In this document: positions 1-6,554 of the stretch, one piece after another
How the letters are laid out: each line of letters begins with the position of its first letter
Numbering within the stretch: position 1 is the first letter of the stretch
DNA from: Candidatus Competibacteraceae bacterium
GTDB taxonomy: Bacteria; Pseudomonadota; Gammaproteobacteria; Competibacterales; Competibacteraceae
Assembly: GCA_003527885.1 (NCBI GenBank)
Contig: DPWB01000200.1
Coordinates: 1-8,838, forward strand
Reading direction: 5' to 3'
Length of the DNA stretch: 8,838 nucleotides
The notes under the pieces: generated by a model
What the model was told of the DNA's origin: nothing
The model's input: only the letters and a program-made list of their open reading frames with translations
Database searches by the model: none
Position numbers and translations under genes: made by a program

Positions 1-494
1 GCCTGTGGCCCGGTGCGGTCGGAAAAGCGCACCTTGTAGCCGACCTGGCTACCGACCGTGGTTTTTAGTTCAGCGGCGATCCGCGTCGCCACCGAGCGGG
101 CGGCAATCCGGCGCGGCTGAGTGTGGCCGATCAAGCCCGCCGCGCCCAGACCCAACGACAGGCAGATTTTCGGCAACTGGGTGGTTTTACCGGAACCGGT
201 CTCACCGCAGATCACCACGACCTGATGGTCGTGGATCGCGGCGGCGATGGTCTCGCGGTGGGCGTTGATCGGCAGGCCGTCGTCGAATTCCGGCACCGGC
301 AGCGCGGCGCGGCGCGCGGCCAAGCGCAGGGCGGACGCTTCGATCTCAGCGCCGATCTGCTCCAGGGCGCGATCCATCGGCTTGCCGTCACGCGCGCGCT
401 GGCGCAACCCGCGCAAGCGCCGAGCGAACCCGCCGCGGTCGCGAATCGGACAATCGCTCAATCGCGTTTGCAGAGAAAGAAAAATCTGTTCCAC
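1..494 (-). CDS. hrpA: ATP-dependent RNA helicase HrpA, N-terminal part (truncated by window edge)
   Basis: This is the first ~164 residues of a DEAH-box (superfamily 2) RNA helicase; the rest lies left of the window. Translating the minus strand gives the HrpA N-terminal region (RLSDCPIRDR then a basic ARRLRGL stretch), then HDHQVVVICGETGSGKTTQ, whose Walker A (motif I) spans residues 97-105. Motif Ia follows (GHTQPRRIAARSVATRIA, about 123-140), then VGYKVRFSD. From memory this matches E. coli HrpA very closely, including the QLPKIC after Walker A. In E. coli HrpA resolves stalled or collided ribosomes on mRNA; the same role here is inferred. The start is a GTG at 494-492, chosen because it gives the family's usual N-terminal length. 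It has no good Shine-Dalgarno sequence, no ATG lies in frame nearby upstream, and the frame stays open further upstream, so the exact start is uncertain. It is divergent from the cold-shock gene. Confidence 0.93.
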   Translation of the reverse strand, partial: MEQIFLSLQTRLSDCPIRDRGGFARRLRGLRQRARDGKPMDRALEQIGAEIEASALRLAARRAALPVPEFDDGLPINAHRETIAAAIHDHQVVVICGETGSGKTTQLPKICLSLGLGAAGLIGHTQPRRIAARSVATRIAAELKTTVGSQVGYKVRFSDRTGPQ

Positions 495-544
495 GGATAA
501 GCCAAAATTTTTGTTGGAGCGAACCTGAGCCGCGCCGGCCCTGA

Positions 545-609
545 AACGGCACGCATTTTTACATAAGCTTGTGCAAACGCACACAAAATCTGCTTGCGGA
601 ACGGCACGC
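545..609. repeat. Pair of 10-bp direct repeats in the hrpA/csp intergenic region
   Basis: AACGGCACGC occurs at 545-554 and again at 600-609, 55 bp apart. Both copies are followed within one base by a TTT-rich stretch ending in CAC or TACA. The copies flank the TGTG/CACA palindrome at 569-586. This could be a paired regulator site in the divergent promoter region or a chance repeat; no known factor is recognised. Confidence 0.45.
569..586. promoter_or_regulatory. Candidate operator: nested TTGTG/CACAA palindrome
   Basis: Two overlapping dyads are visible: TTGTG-N8-CACAA (569-586) and TGTGC-N4-GCACA (570-583). The TGTG-N8-CACA spacing is that of a Crp-family site, although the inner A and T bases of the Crp consensus (TGTGA and TCACA) are replaced here. 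It lies 75 bp upstream of the hrpA start and 168 bp upstream of the csp start. That a Crp/Fnr-family or other dimeric regulator binds it is inference from symmetry alone. Confidence 0.3.
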
Positions 610-702
610 TTTCACGTACTTTCCGCCGCGGGTGGAGGACGAGAAAAACCTCGAAATACCCAACGTCGGCTCTCGGCTGCCCACGTTCCCGTAAGCGTTG
701 GC

Positions 703-749
703 ACAACCGGCGGCCCGGCAGAAATAAAATATTTTTGTCTTGAGGTTGT
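703..749 (+). promoter_or_regulatory. Possible Shine-Dalgarno-masking hairpin upstream of the cold-shock gene
   Basis: ACAACC at 703-708 is complementary to GGTTGT at 744-749, which overlaps the 3' half of the likely Shine-Dalgarno sequence (GAGG, 742-745). The intervening segment is GC-rich, then AT-rich with the palindrome AAAATATTTT (726-735). Cold-shock genes commonly have 5' leaders that refold with temperature, so masking of this site is plausible. Only six pairs close a 35-nt loop, and the transcript start is unknown, so this is weak. Confidence 0.22.
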
Positions 750-753
750 ATTG

Positions 754-969
754 ATGCGTACCGGTACTGTGAAGTGGTTCGACGAAGCAAAGGGTTTCGG
801 TTTCATCGCCCCCGAGGACGGCAGCAGCGATGTGTTCGTCCATTATTCAGTGATCGAGGGCAAGGGTTTCCGGACCCTGGCGGAGAACCAGAAAGTCGAG
901 TTTGAAGTCAAAGTGGGACCCAAAGGCCCACAAGCCACGATGGTCAAGAAATTCGCGGCTGAAAAATAA
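754..969 (+). CDS. Cold-shock protein (CspA family, single CSD)
   Basis: This is a 71-residue single cold-shock domain, the normal length for the CspA family. Such proteins bind single-stranded RNA and DNA in the cytoplasm and act as RNA chaperones. The N-terminal [20 protein letters not shown] contains RNP1 (KGFGFI, residues 13-18), and RNP2 follows as DVFVHYS (26-32), with Tyr where Phe is more common. The end, [10 protein letters not shown], is also typical. The start is the ATG at 754, with GAGG at 742-745 eight bases upstream. The reading frame is open back to 571, but the upstream part has no cold-shock similarity, so a longer protein is unlikely. The gene is followed by a strong terminator and appears monocistronic. 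Which csp paralogue it is, and whether it is actually cold-inducible, cannot be told from this sequence. Confidence 0.96.
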   Translation: MRTGTVKWFDEAKGFGFIAPEDGSSDVFVHYSVIEGKGFRTLAENQKVEFEVKVGPKGPQATMVKKFAAEK

Positions 970-996
970 AACACGTTTCCCACCAACCATTCAGCC

Positions 997-1029
997 GAAG
1001 CCCCGCTCCGCGCGGGGCTTCGTCGTTTT
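997..1029 (+). terminator. Rho-independent terminator of the cold-shock gene
   Basis: A perfect 10-bp stem (GAAGCCCCGC at 997-1006 with GCGGGGCTTC at 1012-1021) closes a 5-base loop and is followed by GTCGTTTT (1022-1029). It begins 27 bp after the csp stop codon. The T tract is interrupted but the stem is very strong. On the minus strand no T run follows, so it acts on plus-strand transcripts. Confidence 0.85.
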
Positions 1030-1040
1030 GGCGGCTTCGC

Positions 1041-1046
1041 TATAAT
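1041..1046 (+). promoter_or_regulatory. typA: Probable -10 box of the typA promoter
   Basis: A perfect TATAAT lies 32 bp before the typA GTG and 11 bp after the csp terminator T tract. A -35 element at normal spacing would fall around 1018-1024, on the descending arm of the terminator. The only candidate there (TTCGTC, 1019-1024, spacer 16) is poor, so an activator or an otherwise permissive promoter would be needed. A start near 1053 would leave a short leader of about 26 nt. Confidence 0.55.
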
Positions 1047-1078
1047 GCCTCCCCGCCTCACCCCGACAGAGCCGTCTC

Positions 1079-2899
1079 GTGATTGAAAAACTTCGCAACA
1101 TCGCCATCATCGCCCACGTGGATCACGGTAAGACCACGCTGGTGGACAAACTGCTGCAACAGTCCGGCACGCTCGGCGACCGGGCCGCACCACCCGAACG
1201 GGTGATGGATTCCAACGCCCTGGAACGGGAGCGCGGCATCACCATCCTGGCCAAGAACACCGCCCTGTACTGGCGCGACTACCACATCAACATCGTGGAT
1301 ACGCCCGGCCACGCCGATTTCGGCGGCGAGGTCGAGCGGGTGCTGTCGATGGTGGATTCGGTGCTGTTGCTGGTAGACGCAGTGGACGGCCCGATGCCGC
1401 AAACCCGCTTCGTCACCCAGAAAGCCTTCGCCATGGGCTTTCGGCCGATCGTGGTCATCAACAAGATCGACCGGCCCGGCGCGCGGCCGCACTGGGTGCT
1501 GGATCGCACCTTCGACCTGTTCGACCGGTTGGGCGCCAGCGACGAGCAACTCGACTTTCCGGTGATCTACGCCTCCGCCTTGCACGGCTACGCCGGGCTG
1601 GAGGACACCGTGCGCGAGGGCGACATGACCCCGCTGTTCGAGACCATCATCGACCACGTTAGCCCGCCGCAAGTCGATCCCACCGGAACCTTTCAGCTTC
1701 AAGTCAGCTCGCTGGACTACAACAGTTACGTCGGCGTGATCGGCATCGGCCGCATCCGCCGGGGCAAGGTCAAGACCAACACCCCGGTGGCGATCCTGAA
1801 CCCGAGCGGCAACCGCCGCAACGGCCGCATCCTGCAAATCCTGGGTTTTCAGGGCCTGGAGCGGATCGAGTTTCCCGAAGCCTCCGCCGGCGACATCATC
1901 GCCTTCACCGGCATCGACGGCCTGGGGATTTCCGACGTGATCTGCGACCCGACCGCCGTCGAGCCGCTGCCGCCGCTCAAGGTGGACGAACCCACCATGA
2001 GCATGACCTTCCAGGTCAACACCTCGCCGTTTGCCGGCCGCGAAGGGAAATACGTCACCAGCCGTCAAATCCGCGAGCGGTTGTACCGGGAACTGATACA
2101 CAACGTGGCGCTGCGGATCGAGGACACCGACGACCCGGACAAATTCAAAGTCTCCGGCCGCGGTGAGCTGCATTTATCCATCCTGATCGAAAATATGCGC
2201 CGCGAAGGCTACGAGCTGGCGGTGTCGCGCCCGGAAGTGATCGTGCGCGAGATCGACGGCGAGTCGCACGAACCTTACGAGCAGTTGACCGTCGATGTGG
2301 AGGAACAGCATCAGGGCGCGATCATGGAAAAGCTCGGCGACCGGCGCGGCGAGTTGCTGGACATGCAACCCGACGGCAAGGGCCGGGTCCGCCTGGATTA
2401 CCTGATTCCGGCGCGCGGGCTGATCGGCTTTCAGACCGAGTTTCTGACCACGACATCCGGCACCGGCCTGATCTATCACGTCTTCGACCGCTACGCGCCG
2501 GCCAAGAAAGGCGCCATCGGCGCGCGGATTAACGGCGTACTGATCGCCAACTCGACCGGCAAAGTGTTGGCTTATGCCCTGTTCAATCTTCAGGAGCGCG
2601 GCCGGCTGATGGTCGGACCCGGCGATGAGGCTTACGAAGGCATGATCGTCGGCCTTCATGCCCGCGACAACGATCTGGTGGTCAACCCGCTCAAGGCCAA
2701 GCAGCTCACCAACATCCGGGCGGCGGGTTCGGACGAAAACATCCTGCTGACCCCGCCGGTGCGGCTCAGCCTGGAGCAGGCGCTGGAATTTATCGACGAC
2801 GACGAGTTGGTCGAAGTCACCCCCAAATCCATCCGGCTGCGCAAGAAGCTGTTGCTCGAACACGAACGGAAACGGGCGTCCCGAAAAGAAAGCGTTTGA
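1079..2899 (+). CDS. typA: Translational GTPase TypA/BipA
   Basis: This 606-residue ribosome-binding GTPase of the EF-G/LepA class matches the family's usual length. TypA/BipA assists 50S subunit assembly and translation under stress such as low temperature. The G motifs are all present: G1 AHVDHGKTT (12-20), the G2 region ERGIT (51-55), G3 DTPGH (74-78), G4 NKID (128-131) and G5 SAL (166-168). Domain II and the EF-G-like domain III follow, with TypA signatures such as [19 protein letters not shown]. The C-terminal domain contains [17 protein letters not shown] and [17 protein letters not shown]. From memory it is highly similar to E. coli TypA throughout. The start is a GTG at 1079; only a weak purine stretch (GACAGAG) lies upstream, but the N-terminus [20 protein letters not shown] is that of the family. 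It sits directly behind a cold-shock gene but has its own apparent promoter. Confidence 0.98.
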   Translation: MIEKLRNIAIIAHVDHGKTTLVDKLLQQSGTLGDRAAPPERVMDSNALERERGITILAKNTALYWRDYHINIVDTPGHADFGGEVERVLSMVDSVLLLVDAVDGPMPQTRFVTQKAFAMGFRPIVVINKIDRPGARPHWVLDRTFDLFDRLGASDEQLDFPVIYASALHGYAGLEDTVREGDMTPLFETIIDHVSPPQVDPTGTFQLQVSSLDYNSYVGVIGIGRIRRGKVKTNTPVAILNPSGNRRNGRILQILGFQGLERIEFPEASAGDIIAFTGIDGLGISDVICDPTAVEPLPPLKVDEPTMSMTFQVNTSPFAGREGKYVTSRQIRERLYRELIHNVALRIEDTDDPDKFKVSGRGELHLSILIENMRREGYELAVSRPEVIVREIDGESHEPYEQLTVDVEEQHQGAIMEKLGDRRGELLDMQPDGKGRVRLDYLIPARGLIGFQTEFLTTTSGTGLIYHVFDRYAPAKKGAIGARINGVLIANSTGKVLAYALFNLQERGRLMVGPGDEAYEGMIVGLHARDNDLVVNPLKAKQLTNIRAAGSDENILLTPPVRLSLEQALEFIDDDELVEVTPKSIRLRKKLLLEHERKRASRKESV

Positions 2900-2975
2900 C
2901 CGATACGAGTAGCTTTTACTCCTCAAAATAATCCGTTTAATTTCTCTCTTTTCAGCCATGGTGATAAAGTAGCGG

Positions 2976-3027
2976 AAGCCATATTAACTACACAAACCCT
3001 GAATGCGGGTGTTTGGCGCTATGGCTT
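2976..3027 (+). promoter_or_regulatory. Two-tier hairpin in the region upstream of satP
   Basis: An outer 8-bp perfect stem pairs AAGCCATA (2976-2983) with TATGGCTT (3020-3027). Inside it, CAAACCCT (2993-3000) pairs with GGGTGTTTG (3007-3015), with one bulged base at 3010 and one terminal wobble, closing a 6-base loop. No T tract follows, and the satP Shine-Dalgarno sequence (3039-3043) starts 12 bases beyond it, so it does not look like a typA terminator. It may be a leader structure controlling satP. A weak -10-like TATTAA (2982-2987) overlaps the outer stem, so the transcript might start inside it. I recognise no known riboswitch class. Confidence 0.4.
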
Positions 3028-3052
3028 GTAAAACACTTGGGAGAGAAATAAT

Positions 3053-3619
3053 ATGTCAGAACAGAAACTTGGCAATCCGGCCGTCGTAGGCTTGGCCGGC
3101 TTTGGCCTCACCACCCTGATGCTGCAATTCCACAATGTCGGCTGGATGCCCAGCATCGGCCCGGTGGTTTGGTTGGGTCTCTTCTTCGGCGGCTTGGCGC
3201 AAATGATCGCCGGCTTGCAAGAAATGAAGACCGGCAACAATTTTGGTTATTGCGCCTTCACCTCTTATGGCACGTTCTGGATCGCGCTCTGCTTCCTGTT
3301 GCTGGGCAATAAATATGATCTGTTCAAGGCGGGCACCGAGGATGTCGGCTGGTTTCTGGTCGGTTGGACGCTGTTCACGGTGATTTTGTGGATCGGCTCG
3401 CTGCGCATCCACGGCGCGATGGCGTTCACCTTCACCACGCTGCTGATCGGCTTCATCTTGCTCGATCTGGCGCATTTCGGCTATCCCGGCCTGACCGTGG
3501 TCGCCGGCTACGAGCTGATGATTTGCGCCTTGGCCGCTTGGTACATGATGGCGCGCATCATTCTAAACGAAATCTACGGCAGAGAAGTTTTGCCGGCCGG
3601 CAAACCTTGGGTTGCCTGA
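3053..3619 (+). CDS. satP: Acetate/succinate:H+ symporter SatP (GPR1/FUN34/YaaH family)
   Basis: This 188-residue inner-membrane protein of the acetate uptake transporter family (AceTr, YaaH) has the same length as E. coli SatP. The signature NPAVVGLAGFGLTT occupies residues 8-21, followed by LQFHNVG. The conserved block FGGLAQMIAGLQEMKTGNNF (45-64) leads into CAFTSYGTFW (67-76), and the C-terminal stretch is LNEIYGREVLPAGK (171-184). Six hydrophobic helices can be counted, roughly at 9-26, 36-54, 68-85, 98-115, 121-139 and 146-165. Family members import acetate, and in E. coli succinate, with protons. The Shine-Dalgarno GGGAG (3039-3043) is 9 bases from the ATG. The gene is 46 bp ahead of a Cache-domain gene, with no terminator between them, so an operon is likely. 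Exact substrate preference is not readable from the sequence. Confidence 0.94.
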   Translation: MSEQKLGNPAVVGLAGFGLTTLMLQFHNVGWMPSIGPVVWLGLFFGGLAQMIAGLQEMKTGNNFGYCAFTSYGTFWIALCFLLLGNKYDLFKAGTEDVGWFLVGWTLFTVILWIGSLRIHGAMAFTFTTLLIGFILLDLAHFGYPGLTVVAGYELMICALAAWYMMARIILNEIYGREVLPAGKPWVA

Positions 3620-3665
3620 GAAAGTCCAACCCTTAATCGCCACCCAATTTCTGGAGGATTCCTAG

Positions 3666-4220
3666 ATGCGAAAAACAATGCTCGGTCTCGCCGGCTTGGC
3701 GGTAATTTTAGGTGCGACGCCAGCGTGGGTCGGCGCGGCCGCCCCCAGCGCCGCCACTCCCGAAGAAGTCATCACCAAAGTCCATGAAGCGGTACAATAC
3801 CTGAAAGATAAAGGGCTTGCCGGCTTCTCGGATTTCAACAACAACAAGGATGCCCGCTGGGTGTGGAAAGACAGTTATGTCTTTGTCTATAGCTGCCGGG
3901 ACAACGTGATGCTCGGCCACCCCTTGCGGCCCGACATGGTCGGCAAGCCTATCCTGCAAATGAAGGATGACAAGGACCATTTGCTGTTCCAGGATATGTG
4001 CAAAGCGGGTGCTAACGCCGACGGCGGCTGGGTCGAATACTGGTGGCCGAAACCTAGCGAAGCCAAGGCTTCGCGTAAAATCTCTTACGTCCATAGCGCC
4101 GAGGTCTCCTTCAAGCCGGATATCCAGGTCGGCGCGGGCATCTACGATGACAAGATGAGCGTGGAGGAGTTGAACAAGCTCGCCACGCAGGCCAAACAGC
4201 CCAAGAAAGACGCGCCCTGA
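3666..4220 (+). CDS. Secreted single-Cache-domain protein (sCache_2-like)
   Basis: This is a 184-residue exported protein. Residues 1 to about 24 form a signal peptide (MRKT, hydrophobic core, cleavage probably near VGA/AAP). The mature part is one Cache fold of the sCache_2 type: a long N-terminal helix (32-52), YVFVYSCRDNVMLGHP (71-86), MVGKPILQMKDDKDHLLFQ (91-109), GGWVEYWWPKP (120-130) and VGAGIYDD (155-162). Cache domains bind small ligands, often carboxylates or amino acids, in the periplasm. Normally they are attached to a chemoreceptor, kinase or cyclase; here there is no transmembrane anchor or output domain, so it is probably a soluble periplasmic binder. C77 and C112 are the only cysteines and could form a disulfide. 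The Shine-Dalgarno GGAGG (3653-3657) is 8 bases from the ATG. Co-transcription with satP suggests a role in acetate or related acid sensing or capture, which is inference. Confidence 0.88.
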   Translation: MRKTMLGLAGLAVILGATPAWVGAAAPSAATPEEVITKVHEAVQYLKDKGLAGFSDFNNNKDARWVWKDSYVFVYSCRDNVMLGHPLRPDMVGKPILQMKDDKDHLLFQDMCKAGANADGGWVEYWWPKPSEAKASRKISYVHSAEVSFKPDIQVGAGIYDDKMSVEELNKLATQAKQPKKDAP

Positions 4221-4252
4221 GCTGATGGCTTAACTAGCGCCTTTGAACTCCA

Positions 4253-4281
4253 GCCCCGGCCTCGACCGGGGCGATTTTTTT
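4253..4281 (+). terminator. Rho-independent terminator of the satP-Cache operon
   Basis: GCCCCGG (4253-4259) pairs with CCGGGGC (4266-4272) around a 6-base loop, and GA plus seven T residues follow (4275-4281). It begins 32 bp after the Cache gene stop. It also lies 10-38 bp beyond the stop of the converging minus-strand gene. Read in that direction the hairpin has no T tract behind it, so it is at best a weak terminator for that strand. Confidence 0.92.
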
Positions 4282-4291
4282 GGGCACCCGG

Positions 4292-4621
4292 TTATTGGTT
4301 GGGCGGCACCACGTTGGTGTTGGAGCGGTAGAGCTGGGTCTCGTAGGGCCGGTTTTTGGGCGGCTTGTCGGTGATCTGCTCGCGCCCCCGATCATCCCGC
4401 CAGCGATAGAGCGGTCCGGTGTATTCCGGCAGTCCGGGTAGCGGCAACCACTTTCGTACCCACCTCGGCACGTCTTGCGGCGTGGTGTACCAATACAAGC
4501 CCAAGCCGCCCAATATGCCCAGACCGAGCAGCAACCATACCGGCGCCCGGCCGATCTGCCTCCGCCGGGCGCTCGCAAGTGCGCGCCGCCGAACAGAACC
4601 TGCGCCATCCTCAAATCGCAT
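4292..4621 (-). CDS. Small membrane-anchored DUF4124-like protein
   Basis: This is a 109-residue protein of unknown function. A basic N-terminus (RRRALASARRRQIGR, 11-25) precedes one hydrophobic helix at about 27-46 (PVWLLLGLGILGGLGLYWY), so an inner-membrane anchor with the C-terminus outside is likely by the positive-inside rule. The segment LYRWRDDRGREQITDKPP (71-88) has the pattern of DUF4124 (YKW.D..G..HYSD.PP), seen in many proteobacterial envelope proteins. The start ATG at 4621 has an excellent Shine-Dalgarno (AAGGAGGG) 8 bases upstream. The gap from the stop codon of the acyltransferase fusion is 15 bp, so the two are very probably co-transcribed. That makes a role near phospholipid or envelope metabolism possible, but no function is known. 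Confidence 0.82.
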   Translation of the reverse strand: MRFEDGAGSVRRRALASARRRQIGRAPVWLLLGLGILGGLGLYWYTTPQDVPRWVRKWLPLPGLPEYTGPLYRWRDDRGREQITDKPPKNRPYETQLYRSNTNVVPPNQ

Positions 4622-4636
4622 AATTTTTTCCCTCCT

Positions 4637-6523
4637 TCACCGCCAGTCTCCCCGTAGCGCCGCCACCCGCTCGCGCAAAAGCTCCGATGTCGCCCGCTCC
4701 GGCGGTACCGGCTCGCCCACGATCAACTCGACCCGCGACCAGAACCGGCGTGGGAAATGCCCCATGGCCTTGCCGTAACGGCGGCTGAAAAAGCTGCCCC
4801 ACAACCCGCGTAGCGCCATCGGCACCACCGGAACCGGCGAACGCTGGAGAATGCGCTCGATGCCGGCCTTGAACGGCCCGATCTCGCCGTCCGGCGTCAG
4901 CCGCCCTTCCGGGAAAATGCCCACCACTTCGCCCCGCTCCAGATACTCGGCCACCCGTTCGTAGGCTTGCTCCAAGATTGCCGGATCACGCCGCGCCGAG
5001 GTGATGGGAATAGCCCCGGCGGTGCGAAACACGAAATTCAACACCGGCGTCTCGAAAATCTGATGGTCCATGACGAAGCGGATCGGCCGCCGGCAACAGC
5101 CGCCCACCACCAGGGCATCCATCAGGCTGACGTGGTTGCACACCACCAGCAATGGCCCGCTGTCCGGGATATGGTCCAGCCCCTGGGTCCGCAAACGGTA
5201 GACGACGTTCACCAGAATCCAGACGATGAAGCGCATCAGGAATTCGGGAACCAGGGTAAAAATGTAGGTCGCCACCGCCGCGTTGAACACCGCCATCACC
5301 AGCAGCAGTTGCGGGATACTCAAGCCTTGCTTCAGCAGCGCCACCGCGATCAGGGCCGCCGCCACCATGAACACCGCGTTGATGATGTTGTTGCCGGCGA
5401 TGACCCGCGACAAGTGAGTCGGTTGGCTGCGCTGCTGCACCAGCGCGTAGAGCGGCACGATGTAGATGCCGCCGAACAGGCCGATCAGCACGATATCCAG
5501 CACCACCCGCCAACTGCCCGCCTGGCTCAAAAACGCCCACACGCCGAGCAATTCACTGCCCTCTGGAGGCGACGCCGGGGTGGCGAAGAACAGATCGACC
5601 CCGAACACGGTCAGGCCGATGGCCCCGAACGGCACCAGACCGATTTCCACCATCCGTCCGGACAGGCGCTCGCACAGCAGGGAACCGATGCCGATGCCGA
5701 CCGCGAACAGCGTCAGCAGCAAGGTCACGACATGCTCGCCGCCGCCCAGGGTCAGCTTGGTGAAATTCGGTAATTGCGCCAGATAGACGCTGCCGAGAAA
5801 CCAGAACCAGGAAATGCCGAGCACGGACTGAAAGACCGTAAAATTCTGGCGGGTGAAGTTGAGAATGCGCCAGGTTTCGGTCGCGGGATTCCAGTTTATT
5901 TTTAAATCCGGCGCGGCGGGCGGGGCCTTGGGAATGCTCAAGCTACTCAGAAAACCGAGGACAGCGATCAAAACGACCGCGACGGCCACCCACAGATGCC
6001 CCTTCTGCCAAGCGATCAAAATGCCGCCGAGCATGGTGCCGAGCAGGATCGCCATATTGGTGCCCATCTCGATCCAGGCATTGCCGCCGACCAATTCCTC
6101 CGGTTTTAAATGCTGCGGCAAAATGCTGTACTTAACGGGTCCAAACAGCGTTGAATGGAACCCCATCATGAACAACATCGCCAACAGCAGGGGCAAATTG
6201 TCCAGCAGAAACCCCGTTGCCGCGCCGAGCATGATGCCGATTTCCAGCACCTTGACCCAGCGGATATAGCGCGATTTTTCGTATTTGTCGGAAAGCTGGC
6301 CCGCCGTCGCCGAGAATAGAAAGAACGGCAACACGAACAAACCGGAACATAGGTTGATCAGGGTATTGGCGCGGGCGGGATCGCTGGCGGCCACCTGAAA
6401 CGCGATCAGGATAATGAGCGCATTCTTGAACACGTTGTCGTTGAACGCGCCCAGGAATTGAGTGATGAAAAACGGGAGGAACCGCCGCTCCTTCAACAGC
6501 GTGAATTCGTTATCGTGCGCCAT
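4637..6523 (-). CDS. LplT-like MFS transporter fused to PlsC-like 1-acylglycerol-phosphate acyltransferase
   Basis: This is a 628-residue two-domain inner-membrane protein. Residues 1 to about 430 form a major-facilitator domain resembling the lysophospholipid flippase LplT, with the opening block FITQFLGAFNDNVFKNAL (19-36), LFGPVKYSILPQHL (126-139), and about 12 hydrophobic helices. Residues 435-628 form a PlsC/LPLAT acyltransferase domain: the HX4D catalytic motif in NHVSLMD (H464, D469), the substrate motif FPEGRLTPDG (537-546) and VPVVPMALRG (564-573). The combined role would be to bring lysophospholipid across the inner membrane and re-acylate it on the cytoplasmic face. E. coli does this with separate LplT and Aas; the AMP-ligase/acyl-ACP synthetase part of Aas is absent here, so acyl donors must come from elsewhere. 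The ATG at 6523 lacks a close Shine-Dalgarno; a GGAG lies roughly 13-16 bases upstream. The fusion is known from other proteobacteria. Confidence 0.92.
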   Translation of the reverse strand: MAHDNEFTLLKERRFLPFFITQFLGAFNDNVFKNALIILIAFQVAASDPARANTLINLCSGLFVLPFFLFSATAGQLSDKYEKSRYIRWVKVLEIGIMLGAATGFLLDNLPLLLAMLFMMGFHSTLFGPVKYSILPQHLKPEELVGGNAWIEMGTNMAILLGTMLGGILIAWQKGHLWVAVAVVLIAVLGFLSSLSIPKAPPAAPDLKINWNPATETWRILNFTRQNFTVFQSVLGISWFWFLGSVYLAQLPNFTKLTLGGGEHVVTLLLTLFAVGIGIGSLLCERLSGRMVEIGLVPFGAIGLTVFGVDLFFATPASPPEGSELLGVWAFLSQAGSWRVVLDIVLIGLFGGIYIVPLYALVQQRSQPTHLSRVIAGNNIINAVFMVAAALIAVALLKQGLSIPQLLLVMAVFNAAVATYIFTLVPEFLMRFIVWILVNVVYRLRTQGLDHIPDSGPLLVVCNHVSLMDALVVGGCCRRPIRFVMDHQIFETPVLNFVFRTAGAIPITSARRDPAILEQAYERVAEYLERGEVVGIFPEGRLTPDGEIGPFKAGIERILQRSPVPVVPMALRGLWGSFFSRRYGKAMGHFPRRFWSRVELIVGEPVPPERATSELLRERVAALRGDWR

Positions 6524-6554
6524 CCGGGGACATGCTCCATGAGTGGGAGATTCG

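Noticed and set aside
698..730. TTGGCA (698-703) and TAAAAT (725-730) as a csp promoter
   Set aside because: Each hexamer is good, but the 21-bp spacer is too long for a standard sigma-70 promoter.
571..753. In-frame upstream extension of the cold-shock gene (open from 571, 132 residues in total)
   Set aside because: The upstream part has no cold-shock similarity, the ATG at 754 has a proper Shine-Dalgarno sequence, and 71 residues is the family length. The open frame reflects GC-rich DNA.
1058..2173. Long minus-strand open frame opposite typA (371 residues), with another at 2174-2959
   Set aside because: Composition is rich in D, V, H, G and Q in the way expected of an antisense shadow of a GC-rich gene; typA is certain on the other strand.
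2907..2921. GAGTA/TACTC inverted repeat just after typA as a terminator
   Set aside because: The stem is only five base pairs, mostly A/T and G/C mixed, and no T tract follows.
3014..3029. Sigma-54-like promoter (TGGC...TTG) before satP
   Set aside because: The spacing between the -24 GG and the -12 element is one base too long and the -12 GC is missing; a start from it would also leave almost no leader before the Shine-Dalgarno sequence.
4967..5773. 268-residue plus-strand open frame opposite the LplT-PlsC fusion
   Set aside because: H/Q/R/D-rich antisense shadow with no domain; the fusion gene on the minus strand is well supported.
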